Positions 1 to 8,756 of a stretch of 64,000 bases of DNA are shown piece by piece. The notes under the pieces are model-generated. The model saw only the letters and a list, made by a program, of their open reading frames with translations, ran no database searches and had not been told where the DNA came from. Position 1 is the first letter of the stretch; each line of letters opens with the position of its first letter. Source of the stretch: Lachnospiraceae bacterium UBA3804 (lineage in GTDB: Bacteria; Bacillota; Clostridia; Lachnospirales; Lachnospiraceae). Position numbers and translations under genes: made by a program. Location of the stretch: NCBI GenBank assembly GCA_002368665.1, contig DFEK01000006.1, positions 1 to 64,000 of the forward strand, given 5' to 3'.

Positions 1-284
1 CACCCTCAAAAACAGTTGTCAACAATTTTTCACAGAAAAAATTAAAATGTTTTTTTGTGAGGGAATTTTATTTTAACATTCCGGTTTTTTAGTGTCAACA
101 AGGCGTGTTCCCAATTCGTGCTGCTTTTTCATTAATTTTTTGTGAATGAATTATTCTTTCCTATATATAGTGGTCATCATTTTTACATCCCCTATTTATG
201 TGTCCTATTATGAAGAAAGTCTTGCTATCTGATACGGAAGGATATACATTGGGACTAAAGAATAATAAAGGAACTAAGACTTAA
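1..284. other. Gene-free leader at window edge
   Basis: No coding region is visible. The first ~70 bases can fold by long-range pairing of CCCTCA near position 3 with TGAGGG near 58-63, followed by a T-rich stretch; this could be the 3' end of a transcript entering from the left, but it is weak. A promoter-like pair lies at 140-167 and a purine-rich ribosome-binding stretch precedes the gene at 285. Confidence 0.4.
140..167 (+). promoter_or_regulatory. Possible sigma-A promoter for radical SAM gene
   Basis: TTGTGA at 140-145 and TATATA at 162-167 are separated by 16 bases, giving a housekeeping-type promoter with a start near 174. It would leave a ~110-base untranslated leader before the gene at 285. 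Inferred from hexamer match only. Confidence 0.4.
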
Positions 285-1232
285 ATGAGTATCTGCACCC
301 TCTGTCCGAGAGAATGTAAAACCGAGCGCCCGCAATCCCATGCAAATGCCAAAGGCTTTTGTAAGGAAGGCAGCTCCATGCGTATTTCCAGGGCTGCACT
401 TCATTTCTGGGAGGAGCCGTGCATATCCGGAAAGAGCGGAAGCGGCGCTGTCTTTTTTACCGGATGTAATCTGCAGTGCATCTTCTGTCAGAATGCCGCC
501 ATCTCCGAAGACGGAATCGGATGGGAAGTCACTCCGGATGAATTATGCCAAATCTTCTTTGATCTGAAAGAGCAGGGTGCACATAATATTAACCTGGTCA
601 CGCCTTCGCATTTTGTTCCCGGAATCCGCAGGTCTATTCTGCTTGCGAAAAAGAAAGGCTTCGATCTGCCTTTCGTCTATAATTCCTCCGCCTACGAAAA
701 GCCGGAAACTCTGCAACTTTTGGATGGATTGATCGATATTTATCTCCCCGACTTTAAATATATGGATGGTAAAATAGCCGCCGACTATTCCCATGCTCCC
801 GATTATCCCGATGTGGCCAAGGCAGCAATCGCGGAAATGATCCGCCAGGTCGGCGATCCCGAATTTGAAGAAAGCGAAGAAGACTCTCCCGCACTGATGA
901 AAAAAGGTGTCATCGTACGACACCTTCTTCTTCCGCTTGGCGTAAACAACGCTTTTTCCGTAATCGACTATCTTCACCAAACCTATGGTGACCGGATTTA
1001 CCTCTCCATCATGAATCAGTACACGCCCTTATATGATGCCCCGGGCGCTCTTTCCGAAGAGCAGAAAAAACGCCTTGCGCCCTATCCGGCTCTTCACCGG
1101 AAGGTCACAAAGCGTGAGTATCAAAAAGTGATTCAATTTTGCCTGGATCTCAATATGTCACAGGTCTTCATCCAGGAAGGCGATGTTGCGTCCGAAAGCT
1201 TCATTCCGCCTTTCCCCAAAAACGATCAGTAA
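285..1232 (+). CDS. Radical SAM protein, PflA/PflX-like
   Basis: A 315-residue protein with the radical SAM cluster motif CX3CX2C at Cys61, Cys65 and Cys68 in the context TGCNLQCIFCQN. An N-terminal cysteine set (Cys4, 7, 11, 26) could bind a metal or a second cluster. The layout matches the family often annotated as putative pyruvate formate-lyase activating enzyme (COG1313 type), which cleaves S-adenosylmethionine to a 5'-deoxyadenosyl radical; the true substrate of this family is generally unknown. No pyruvate formate-lyase gene is adjacent, so the activase label should not be taken literally. The gene stands alone on the plus strand and its end overlaps the convergent gene at 1226-1447 by 7 bases. 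The start at 285 is the first ATG of the conserved cysteine-containing N terminus. Confidence 0.8.
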   Translation: MSICTLCPRECKTERPQSHANAKGFCKEGSSMRISRAALHFWEEPCISGKSGSGAVFFTGCNLQCIFCQNAAISEDGIGWEVTPDELCQIFFDLKEQGAHNINLVTPSHFVPGIRRSILLAKKKGFDLPFVYNSSAYEKPETLQLLDGLIDIYLPDFKYMDGKIAADYSHAPDYPDVAKAAIAEMIRQVGDPEFEESEEDSPALMKKGVIVRHLLLPLGVNNAFSVIDYLHQTYGDRIYLSIMNQYTPLYDAPGALSEEQKKRLAPYPALHRKVTKREYQKVIQFCLDLNMSQVFIQEGDVASESFIPPFPKNDQ

Positions 1233-1447
1233 ATCTTCTCGATGTCTCCCTCGATCCCGTATTTCTTTCGAAACTCCGCGAGGTCTTTATCATTGCGGAT
1301 TAACATCGATTCTTCGAACTTTCCGGTTTTAAACTCGACAAAGCCCGCCACCTGCTCACCGTTGCAGATGCTGCATTTCATCACCGGCTTCTTCTCTTCC
1401 GGATTATATGAGGAACTTTCTTCGCGATGTTTTCCAAACAATCCCAT
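1226..1447 (-). CDS. Small CxxC-containing protein, unknown
   Basis: A 73-residue protein that I do not recognise by function. It starts with MGLFGK, has one CSIC (CxxC) pair near residue 25, suggesting a single-knuckle metal site, and a charged C-terminal half. It begins 2 bases after the stop of the GtrA gene and has a GGAAG ribosome-binding stretch inside the end of that gene, so it is the last gene of the minus-strand cassette that starts at 6088. Its end overlaps the convergent radical SAM gene by 7 bases. The clean start, ribosome binding site and operon position support a real gene. Confidence 0.55.
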   Translation of the reverse strand: MGLFGKHREESSSYNPEEKKPVMKCSICNGEQVAGFVEFKTGKFEESMLIRNDKDLAEFRKKYGIEGDIEKIY

Positions 1448-1449
1448 AA

Positions 1450-1950
1450 CTATTCTTCCGTCTTCGGAGACTTCTTCTTGCTGAAAATCAAAACCTTGCT
1501 GAACACGTAGTTTAAGATGGTAACCAAAACTGCGGAGATGCAGATCTTCACGAACCAGTAGTGTACATCGTCGATATTCATCTTGGACAGGAAGGAGATG
1601 TGCTCATGCAGGTATTCGCTTGCCGGAAGGAAAATTTTCCAGACATTGATAAATACATACATAATGAGAATATCCAAAACCCAGGTGCCGAGTCTGGATG
1701 CTGCGAAACCGAAGAACTCCTTGAAAACCTTCGGGTTGGTACTTTTGAATACCCACTTACGATTCAAAGGATAGGCAAACAATACGCCGGCCACCCATCC
1801 GATGGTGTTGATGATGAAGTTCTGGATGTTGTTCTCCGAATCCAATCCGCAGAGCTTTGCCACGAAGCAGGCGCCCCAGGAAACGATGGTGGTTAACACG
1901 CCGACGATTAAATAGATGATAATTTCCCTGATTTTTTCCTTGTTGCTCAT
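1450..1950 (-). CDS. GtrA family membrane protein
   Basis: A 166-residue protein with four predicted membrane segments and the GtrA-type pattern: an N-terminal hydrophobic stretch IIIYLIVGVLTTIVSW, a second segment with FAYPLNRKWVFKS, and a C-terminal segment ending in a VLNYVFSKVLIFS-type stretch. GtrA proteins are thought to help move lipid-linked sugars across the membrane for cell-surface decoration. The ATG at 1950 was chosen because AAAGGAA lies just upstream; a longer TTG start at 1977 would overlap the stop of the preceding gene and has no ribosome binding site. Its place behind an MBOAT/SGNH acyltransferase pair suggests work on surface polysaccharide; that role is inferred. Confidence 0.8.
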   Translation of the reverse strand: MSNKEKIREIIIYLIVGVLTTIVSWGACFVAKLCGLDSENNIQNFIINTIGWVAGVLFAYPLNRKWVFKSTNPKVFKEFFGFAASRLGTWVLDILIMYVFINVWKIFLPASEYLHEHISFLSKMNIDDVHYWFVKICISAVLVTILNYVFSKVLIFSKKKSPKTEE

Positions 1951-1973
1951 TCTGTTTTTTCCTTTTCTCTTAA

Positions 1974-3398
1974 TCAAAATCCGCGGAATAAAACGACTCT
2001 TTCCAACTCGTTATCGTATACCGTGATTCCGAGATAGAATCCCCGGTTCGAATAATCCTCGTTGCCGATTAAAATATTACCCGGCTGATAATCTCCGTTG
2101 AATGCACAGATTAACGAATCATACTTACTTAACGGATAAGATGCTTCCTGTCCAGATTCATTTACATATACTTTAGTCAAGGTTCTGTCTTTATATACCC
2201 AGGCTCCTCCGACGGCAAAATCCTCTTCCGTCATACCAAGGGCCCCCAGCGCATTCAAATAGTTTTCCCTGCTCTCATCATACGTAAACTCTCTGCTGAT
2301 GACAACCGTGTAATCGGAAGATTCCGAAAGTAACTCCGTAAACTCCTCCATGGTTCCGACTGACTGAAGGCGATGTACAAATTCCGCACGATAATGATAA
2401 TTCAAATCCTTTTCCCAAAGTTCGTAGCGCTCATCTCCGCGGTGATCCTGCACGGATACATTCTGTACAATGTACTCTCCGAAATAAGAGGAAATCTTCT
2501 TTGCACCGATTGCATTTAAGTGGGCAATATCGATGAAGTCTCTTTCCGCATCAAAGTCCAGCAAATGATCTTTCGTAAAGTCAAGAGTAACAATTCCTTT
2601 TTCTTCGGCATACACTTTTGCCGCGTTAAGAGTCTGCTGGGCCTCCTCGCTTACGCTGCAGGGAAGCATGGTAAAATACAAACGAAAACCACTGTCCTCG
2701 GACAGCTTCACCATCTTATCCAACCAGTCAAGGTCTTCATCGGTCAGTTCACTTACAATATCCGATCCGCTTCCGATGTCATCCATATTGACAGCTGAAG
2801 TCTCATAGTAAACCATCTCTCCGCGCAGATATTCGTTTTCCGGAAGATCCAGATAGTCGTATTTGCCGAGTTCTTTATAACGGGTATGCACAATAGGCCA
2901 GCGCAGGAGATACTCTTTAATCTTTTCCCTGTTCTCGGCATCCTCGGTTCCGAGATTGTCTTTAAGCAATTCATAAGAGTTTGCAGATGTCGGAAGACAC
3001 ATCATATTTCTGTGCTGATTACCTTCAATACTCTCATCATAGGTATAGGTCATACAATACAAATCCACAAACACCGCTTTGGGTGACTGTGTTTTAACCA
3101 GTTCCTTCACATCGTGATAAGCAGAATATCGATCCTGTCCCGATACGGCCATATTGAAGGCGGAAATCCCCTGCTCCTCCCACATTACGGACGGGTAGAT
3201 TCCGCAGTAAACATGAGATGTTCCGACAAACACAACATCAATCGTATTGCCCGGAGTATTCTTCAGCTGATCGATACTGGAATAATAATCTCCCGACGTA
3301 TCCTTCCAGGACACAACTTTATAGAGCCTTCCGATCATGAAGAACAGAAGAACCAGGAACAGAATCACGGATGCAATTTTTAAAAACTTCTTTTTCAT
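1974..3398 (-). CDS. Membrane-anchored SGNH-like protein (AlgJ/DltD-type partner of MBOAT)
   Basis: A 474-residue protein with one N-terminal membrane anchor (residues ~7-23) and an extracellular SGNH/GDSL-like domain. The nucleophile block is VFVGTSHVYCG (Gly59-Thr-Ser61-His62), matching the 'G(T/D)S' block of AlgJ/AlgX/DltD-like proteins. The C-terminal catalytic pair appears as DIAHLN near residues 288-293 (Asp-x-x-His). After it lies a ~170-residue region that I do not recognise. It sits directly downstream of an MBOAT gene, the usual pairing in which MBOAT passes an acyl group across the membrane and the SGNH protein transfers it to a surface glycan or teichoic acid. GGAG precedes the ATG at 3398. 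Confidence 0.75.
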   Translation of the reverse strand: MKKKFLKIASVILFLVLLFFMIGRLYKVVSWKDTSGDYYSSIDQLKNTPGNTIDVVFVGTSHVYCGIYPSVMWEEQGISAFNMAVSGQDRYSAYHDVKELVKTQSPKAVFVDLYCMTYTYDESIEGNQHRNMMCLPTSANSYELLKDNLGTEDAENREKIKEYLLRWPIVHTRYKELGKYDYLDLPENEYLRGEMVYYETSAVNMDDIGSGSDIVSELTDEDLDWLDKMVKLSEDSGFRLYFTMLPCSVSEEAQQTLNAAKVYAEEKGIVTLDFTKDHLLDFDAERDFIDIAHLNAIGAKKISSYFGEYIVQNVSVQDHRGDERYELWEKDLNYHYRAEFVHRLQSVGTMEEFTELLSESSDYTVVISREFTYDESRENYLNALGALGMTEEDFAVGGAWVYKDRTLTKVYVNESGQEASYPLSKYDSLICAFNGDYQPGNILIGNEDYSNRGFYLGITVYDNELERVVLFRGF

Positions 3399-3414
3399 GC
3401 TCTACTCCGTATTC

Positions 3415-4899
3415 CTAAAAATCAAAATAGATAAACTTCGCGGAAGAAAAGTCCGTTCCGTACTCGCCGAACAAAAGAATGCAGGCAATCAGTACCAGGA
3501 AAATCACCCAGCGGAACCACAGATTCTGCCTTGCGAGAAATACGCCGATTTCTTCTTTTTTCACATGTCTGATTACGGAAACCGCAACAAGCGCCAAAAG
3601 GGCAATGAATAAAATCGCCGCCTCTCTGCGGTCAAGCCCAAGGTTATACAGACTCTCATCCGACAACACCCAGAAATCCGGGCGGGTAAACATTCTCTTT
3701 AAGTAAGCAAACGCAACACCGATGGACGGTGCACGGAAGAATACCCAGGCAATGCCAACCAGGATGCAGGTAATAAACGCCTTTCCGAAACGGAAGGAAA
3801 ACGGCGACTTTGATACGCCCAGTTTATCGGTAATCTTCTCTCTTGCCTTACCCGTGATCTCTCCGAACACACGGTAAAATCCATGCAATACACCCCATAC
3901 CACATAATGCCATGCAGCGCCGTGCCAAAGACCGCTGACAAGGAAGGTGATGAATAAGTTGAAGTATTTTCTGATCTTTCCCTTGCGGTTTCCGCCAAGA
4001 GGAATATACACATAGTCCTTAAACCAGGTGCTTAAGGAAATGTGCCACTTGCTCCAGAAGTCCGCGATGGATAAAGAGAAATACGGGGTGTTGAAGTTTT
4101 CCATCAGGCGGATGCCCATGATTCTCGCGGAGCCGATGGCGATCAGCGAGTATCCGGCGAAGTCCGCGTAGATCTGAACGGAAAACAGAATTGCGCCTAG
4201 AACCAGTTCCACGGTTCCGTACTGATAGTATCTTGCAAATACCTGATCAACGACAATCAACGCTCTGTCGGCAATGACCATCTTCATGAACAGACCCCAG
4301 AGAATCGTTCCGAAGCCGGAAACCAGGTTTTCGTAAGTAAAGAGATTCTTCTCTTTGATGCTTTTGATCTGGGGAAGAAGATTCTTGCTTCTCTCAATCG
4401 GTCCTGCAACCAGCTGAGGGAAGAAGCTGACGAAGAGCGCATAATCGATAATATTCTTCTCTGCCTTGATGTCTCCGCGATATACGTCGATGACATAGCC
4501 GATGGCCTGGAAGGTATAGAAAGAAATGCCCACGGGTAAAAGAAACTCAAACGGGCTCTTCACTTCTGCGCCACCGAACAGGGACGTAATCCGGTTAAGG
4601 TTATCCAGGAAGAAGTCGAAATACTTAAACAAAAACAGAATGGCCAGATTGACTCCAACGCAGACGCCGACCCAGGCTTTCTTTGCCGGCACCTTTTCCG
4701 CCTTGCCGATCAACAATCCGCAGACATAGGTCGCCAGGGTGGTAAACAGAATCAAAACCACATACTTGGGGTTCCAGCACATGTAGAAAAAATAGCTACA
4801 AAGAAGAAGCCATACCGGCTTTGCCTTCTTGGGCAGAAGCAGGTACAACACCAACACGATGGGAAAGAATATTACATAGTTGATGGAATTAAACAGCAT
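3415..4899 (-). CDS. MBOAT family O-acyltransferase (AlgI-like)
   Basis: A 494-residue polytopic membrane protein starting MLFNSINYVIFFPIVLVLYL, typical of AlgI/DltB-like MBOAT proteins. The mid-protein block FYTFQAIGYVIDVYRG and the LVAGPIERSKNLLPQ block are family hallmarks, and SGLWHGAAWHYVVWG near residues 318-332 carries the conserved catalytic histidine. It would transfer acyl (usually acetyl) groups from the cytoplasm to an extracellular acceptor. Its start overlaps the end of the rRNA methylase gene by 11 bases, and the SGNH partner follows after 15 bases, so all are probably co-transcribed. Without dltA or dltC nearby, teichoic acid D-alanylation is unlikely; polysaccharide O-acetylation is the better guess. 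Confidence 0.9.
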   Translation of the reverse strand: MLFNSINYVIFFPIVLVLYLLLPKKAKPVWLLLCSYFFYMCWNPKYVVLILFTTLATYVCGLLIGKAEKVPAKKAWVGVCVGVNLAILFLFKYFDFFLDNLNRITSLFGGAEVKSPFEFLLPVGISFYTFQAIGYVIDVYRGDIKAEKNIIDYALFVSFFPQLVAGPIERSKNLLPQIKSIKEKNLFTYENLVSGFGTILWGLFMKMVIADRALIVVDQVFARYYQYGTVELVLGAILFSVQIYADFAGYSLIAIGSARIMGIRLMENFNTPYFSLSIADFWSKWHISLSTWFKDYVYIPLGGNRKGKIRKYFNLFITFLVSGLWHGAAWHYVVWGVLHGFYRVFGEITGKAREKITDKLGVSKSPFSFRFGKAFITCILVGIAWVFFRAPSIGVAFAYLKRMFTRPDFWVLSDESLYNLGLDRREAAILFIALLALVAVSVIRHVKKEEIGVFLARQNLWFRWVIFLVLIACILLFGEYGTDFSSAKFIYFDF

Positions 4900-6088
4900 A
4901 TCGTATCACCTGGAAAATATAAAACTTCAAATAATAACTCTCCTCTGCTGCCCACAGAATCGGGTGGTCCGGAGACTGCTCCCTGAATTCCACCTGGCGC
5001 AGCGTCACATGTGCGGCAGCCGCAGCCTGACGGATCATCTGCGTAAAGAGCTCATATGTCATAAAGTGCGAGCAGGAACAGGTCACGAAATAACCCATAT
5101 CCTTAACCAAGCGCATTCCGCGTAAATTGATCTCGCGATATCCTTTCGTTGCGTTCTTAACGGATGCTTTCGACTTCGTAAAAGCCGGCGGATCCAGTAT
5201 AACCACATCAAACTGTTCTTTCTCCTGCTCCAGTTTGGGCAAAAGATCAAAGACATCGGCGCACTGAAAATGCACCCTGCCCTCCAATTGATTCAGTCTG
5301 GCATTTTCCCTTGCCTGCGCAACTCCGATTTCGGAAACATCCACACCAAGCACCTCTTTGGCTCCGCCGATTCCGGCATTTAAAGCAAACGAGCCCGTAT
5401 GGGTAAAACAGTCAAGCACTTTTGCATCCTTGCAGATTCGCTGTATGGCAAGGCGGTTGTATTTCTGATCCAGGAAAAATCCGGTCTTCTGTCCGTTCTC
5501 TACATCCACAAGGTAACGGACGCCGTTTTCCATAATCTCCACTTTCGTATCAAACGGCTCTCCGATAAATCCGGTTCGAAACTCCATTCCCTCTTTGGTA
5601 CGCTCTTTCGCATCGCTTCGCTCATAGATTCCCCGGACCGGCATGTTATGCTCGGCCAGAACTTTTTTCAGGGCCTGTAAAACATTCTCTTTGTAGCGAT
5701 CCGTGCCAAGCGACAGGGACTGGATCACAAGGATATCCGAATACTTGTCCACAACGAATCCCGGAAGGTAATCCGCTTCTCCGAAGATCAGACGACAACA
5801 GGAAGTATCCACAGTCTTTAGCCGGTACTCAACCGCATCGCGCACCCGCTTCTCCCAAAAGGCATCATCGATCACTTCTTCACTGTTGCGGCTCAGCATA
5901 CGAATGCGGATTTTGGAATTCAGATTGATAACGCCAACGCCCATCGGATAGCCGTCAAAATCTTCGACGGAAATCAGATCGCCGTTTAAAAACTCTCCGT
6001 CAAGGCGGTCGATCTCATTGTCGAAAATCCAGAGTCCGCCCCGCTTTAACAATCTTCCTTCGCCTTTTTTCAGAATCGCTTTCGCCAT
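4889..6088 (-). CDS. Class I SAM-dependent 23S rRNA methyltransferase, RlmI-like
   Basis: A 399-residue protein of the RlmI family (COG1092). The N-terminal ~70 residues (AKAILKKGEGRLLKRGGLWIF) form the PUA RNA-binding domain. A central EEHD-like region contains VENGQKTGFFLDQKYNR. The Rossmann methylase domain follows, with VLDCFTHTGSFALNAG binding S-adenosylmethionine and DVVILDPPAF as the DPP catalytic motif, then FVTCSCSHFM with the cysteine pair. It probably makes m5C in 23S rRNA. I chose ATG 6088, preceded closely by AGGAAAT; a TTG at 6115 lacks a good site. It heads the minus-strand operon that continues into the MBOAT gene by overlap. Confidence 0.9.
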   Translation of the reverse strand: MAKAILKKGEGRLLKRGGLWIFDNEIDRLDGEFLNGDLISVEDFDGYPMGVGVINLNSKIRIRMLSRNSEEVIDDAFWEKRVRDAVEYRLKTVDTSCCRLIFGEADYLPGFVVDKYSDILVIQSLSLGTDRYKENVLQALKKVLAEHNMPVRGIYERSDAKERTKEGMEFRTGFIGEPFDTKVEIMENGVRYLVDVENGQKTGFFLDQKYNRLAIQRICKDAKVLDCFTHTGSFALNAGIGGAKEVLGVDVSEIGVAQARENARLNQLEGRVHFQCADVFDLLPKLEQEKEQFDVVILDPPAFTKSKASVKNATKGYREINLRGMRLVKDMGYFVTCSCSHFMTYELFTQMIRQAAAAAHVTLRQVEFREQSPDHPILWAAEESYYLKFYIFQVIRYAV

Positions 6089-6194
6089 ATTTCCTGTCCT
6101 GATACTTTTGTTCAAACCTCTTTCATCTTACCATATCCCGCACTCTTCGGGGAAAAATATTTCATTTTGCGGTCAAATCCATTATAATAATCCT

Positions 6195-6767
6195 ATGCCC
6201 AAACACAGTAACGACAAAGAAAACTTATTAAACGCAGCGCATGTGGAACTCGTCAACCGCTTCATCTTAACCCGGAGCATGCATAAACTCTACGCAAGAG
6301 AGACCTTCCGCATTTTCCATCGCAAGTGGAGCAACATCGTTGCGGCAATCGGCGCGCTGGTTGTGATCATCGGAATTTTCCTGACGGCCGTTTTACCGGG
6401 CTTTTGGAAAATCCCCGGAATCGTCGCCATCGTATTTGGCGTGTACTTCATGTACATGTCTTACTTCGGTTATGTTTTCGGCATGAACATCTCTTACAAA
6501 AATCTGCAGGATACCCTGGGTACCCCGCCTGAAATGTGTGTTACCTTCTATCCTCATTTTTTCAGCGTAAAAACCGGTGAAAAACCGTTAAACTTCTACT
6601 ATAAGCAGATTGTCAGACGCATGGAATACCGTGAGATGGCAATCCTGATCATCGGAACCGAAGGACATATCGTGCACGGACAGATTATCGACAAAGCCGC
6701 AATGGAGCCGAAAGATCTCGAAGCCTACTACAATGTCATGGAGCGAAACGGCATCTTACCGGAATAA
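6195..6767 (+). CDS. YcxB-like membrane protein
   Basis: A 190-residue protein with two adjacent membrane helices (about residues 48-70 and 74-94: IVAAIGALVVIIGIFLTAVL, then GIVAIVFGVYFMYMSYFG) followed by a beta-rich cytosolic tail containing MCVTFYPHFFSVKTGEKPLNFYYKQI. This arrangement matches the YcxB-like family, whose function is unknown. ATG 6195 is the first ATG after a TATAAT box (6183-6188); the predicted transcription start would fall on or next to this ATG and no ribosome binding site is visible, so translation may be leaderless. A shorter start at 6279 has GGAG only 1-2 bases away. The gene is divergent from the methylase and its end overlaps dtd by 12 bases. Confidence 0.6.
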   Translation: MPKHSNDKENLLNAAHVELVNRFILTRSMHKLYARETFRIFHRKWSNIVAAIGALVVIIGIFLTAVLPGFWKIPGIVAIVFGVYFMYMSYFGYVFGMNISYKNLQDTLGTPPEMCVTFYPHFFSVKTGEKPLNFYYKQIVRRMEYREMAILIIGTEGHIVHGQIIDKAAMEPKDLEAYYNVMERNGILPE

Positions 6768-7208
6768 TTCGTCGGAATCCATTACAATCGTAAACGGTCC
6801 GTCGTTGATCAACGACACCTTCATCTCCGCACCGAATCTTCCGCATTCGGTTTTATATCCTAGATCCCTGCATTTACGAATAATCATATCGTACATATCG
6901 CTGGCCATATCCGGTTTACCCGCACGGAAAAACGACGGCCGGTTGCCTTTCTTGCAATCCGCATACAAAGTAAACTGCGAGATCAGTAAAAGTTCTCCGC
7001 CCACTTCATCGATCGACAAATTGGTCTTACCTTGTGCGTCATCAAAAATACGAAGTTTCAGCATTTTGGCGATCATCTTATCGGCAATCTCTTCCGTATC
7101 GGAATCTGCCACTCCGATCAAAATCATGAAGCCGCGGTTGATCTTTCCCAGAATCTCTCCTTCCACTTCCACACTTGCCTGCGATACACGCTGCACTACA
7201 AATTTCAT
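6756..7208 (-). CDS. dtd: D-aminoacyl-tRNA deacylase
   Basis: A 150-residue protein, the usual length for DTD. It starts MKFVVQRVSQASVEV and has both active-site motifs: SQFTLYADCKKGNRPSF near residues 78-94 and the C-terminal NDGPFTIVMDS. The enzyme hydrolyses D-amino acids (and glycine from tRNA-Ala) from mischarged tRNA in the cytoplasm as translation proofreading. It is expressed leftward, downstream of a terminator at 7231-7270 that separates it from the SseB-like gene. Its 3' end overlaps the convergent gene by 12 bases. GGAGG lies just upstream of ATG 7208. Confidence 0.95.
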   Translation of the reverse strand: MKFVVQRVSQASVEVEGEILGKINRGFMILIGVADSDTEEIADKMIAKMLKLRIFDDAQGKTNLSIDEVGGELLLISQFTLYADCKKGNRPSFFRAGKPDMASDMYDMIIRKCRDLGYKTECGRFGAEMKVSLINDGPFTIVMDSDELFR

Positions 7209-7228
7209 TTTACCCTCCGTCTGATTAA

Positions 7229-7272
7229 GGAAAAGCCCGATGAAAGAACGGTCTTTCTTCGGGCTTTACATT
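7229..7272 (-). terminator. Rho-independent terminator after SseB-like gene
   Basis: On the minus strand AAAGCCCGA, then a second short stem around a CCG turn (AAGAAAG/CTTTC), then TCGGGCTTTT. It lies between the stop of the gene at 7290 and the ATG of dtd. The T-run is short and interrupted, so termination may be partial. Confidence 0.7.
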
Positions 7273-7289
7273 TCTTTTCCGATTATCGA

Positions 7290-8720
7290 TTAAGCCTGCT
7301 TATCTTCTTCTTTTCTGACAAGCTCTTCCATCTCGTTAAAGTTTTCCAGTGTAACAAATCTTCCTGCTGCGGGGAAGCGACCTAAATTGATAACGCACTC
7401 GAAAGAACTGATCAGGGAATCAAGTGTTTCGACTGCTGCATTTAAGCTTTTATCCGGGAACACTTCATAAAGATGACGCCAGTCGGTGAAAATACGAAGT
7501 GCCTTCTTTCCGTCCTTGCCTTCCAGAACCGGAAGTCCCACAGACATTCCTGCGGATACGGTTACACGGCCTTCCTCATTTGCCGCAGGAAGTGTGTCGG
7601 TGGAATGAACCGGAACCAGGAACTTTGCTTTCATGATCTCTCTTGCAAGGAAACGATAGTAAATACGATAAATCGTTTTCTGATCGTCGGTCTCGATCTT
7701 TCCCATCTGTCCAAGCAGTAACATCCAGCGAACCAAATCCGGGTTGGTTACCGGAACGGAGTTCTTCGGAATATTGGAATAATCCGGAGCTGCAACCAGG
7801 GAAGATCCCGTAACGACCGTATCTTCGGAAATAATTTCCACGCCGGCTGCGCCGTTGATGTAAAAAGCAATACCAAGGAAATTGTAGATTCCCTTCTTGT
7901 CTTCTCCGTTTTCTATCTTACGGATCACATATTTCTCGTCACCGTAAAGTTCTTCCATTCTTTCTTTGTAAGCTTCGGTAAAAATCCGGATATTGGGAGC
8001 GGTACACATATAACTTCCGTCTTCGTTTGCGATGGTACGGGAGAACATGTAAGGTTCTCCGGTGTACTTGCAGAATACCGCATAAATATAATCCGCTCTC
8101 ATGATCTTGCCGCAAAGCGTATTGCAGACCAAAGTCAGTTTTGCCTGCTGCTCAAGTGCCTTCTCTTCGGAAGGATCCTTTTCGATCTCACGGGTAAACC
8201 ATCCGTAAAATCTCCAGATTTCCTCTACGTCCGTCGTGCTTAATGCTTCGACTTCCTCTCTGGATAAAGAAAGACCTCTTTCCACCACATAAGTATTGGT
8301 CAGCGCTTTTACATAAGAATGCACTTTGCTCTCAAGTGTAACATCGGGTGTAAAAACTACATCTCCGACTTTGAACTTTGTATTCAGCGGAGCTGCCACT
8401 ACGATACCGACGGGTCCGCCTGCGGATGCCATAACCAGGTTATTGGCTTCAAAAATACCGAGCACTTTGACCTGTCTTACCTTATCGTCGTCGCTGCCCG
8501 GGTTACAAACATAAACCATGGAGTCGCGAACTGCAGCACCGTCCATTTTACCGTATAAAACAGTCTCGCCGGGATCAACGCCGGGAAGGATCTTCTCAAC
8601 ACCCATAACGAAGGAGGATTCTTTGATTCCTTTTTCCTTCTTTAATTCTTCGGGTGTCTTTGCAGCCACTACTTCTTCGTTTACTTCGTTTTCTTTGGAT
8701 TTTTTATCAAAAAGTCCCAT
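7290..8720 (-). CDS. SseB-like protein with EF-Tu domain 2-like N-terminal module
   Basis: A 476-residue soluble protein. After a charged N terminus (1-36), residues ~38-128 resemble the beta-barrel domain 2 of translation GTPases: ETVLYGKMDGAAVRDSMVYV, then VKVLGIFEANNLVMASAG, GPVGIVVA and KFKVGDVVFTP. No GTPase domain is present. A middle section of unknown fold follows, and the C-terminal ~130 residues resemble SseB, with FLVPV and ALRIFTDWRHLYEVFPD. I infer a two-part cytosolic protein; SseB-like modules are found in many bacteria with poorly defined function. The start at 8720 was chosen because GGGGG lies 6 bases upstream; ATG 8732 has none. It is transcribed alone, with tRNA-Arg upstream and a terminator downstream. 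Confidence 0.6.
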   Translation of the reverse strand: MGLFDKKSKENEVNEEVVAAKTPEELKKEKGIKESSFVMGVEKILPGVDPGETVLYGKMDGAAVRDSMVYVCNPGSDDDKVRQVKVLGIFEANNLVMASAGGPVGIVVAAPLNTKFKVGDVVFTPDVTLESKVHSYVKALTNTYVVERGLSLSREEVEALSTTDVEEIWRFYGWFTREIEKDPSEEKALEQQAKLTLVCNTLCGKIMRADYIYAVFCKYTGEPYMFSRTIANEDGSYMCTAPNIRIFTEAYKERMEELYGDEKYVIRKIENGEDKKGIYNFLGIAFYINGAAGVEIISEDTVVTGSSLVAAPDYSNIPKNSVPVTNPDLVRWMLLLGQMGKIETDDQKTIYRIYYRFLAREIMKAKFLVPVHSTDTLPAANEEGRVTVSAGMSVGLPVLEGKDGKKALRIFTDWRHLYEVFPDKSLNAAVETLDSLISSFECVINLGRFPAAGRFVTLENFNEMEELVRKEEDKQA

Positions 8721-8756
8721 ATTTACCCCCATAGATGGTACATACTTCGTACTTAG

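Noticed and set aside
285..1232. True pyruvate formate-lyase activase
   Set aside because: Radical SAM motif is clear but no pfl gene is nearby and the family label is known to be unspecific.
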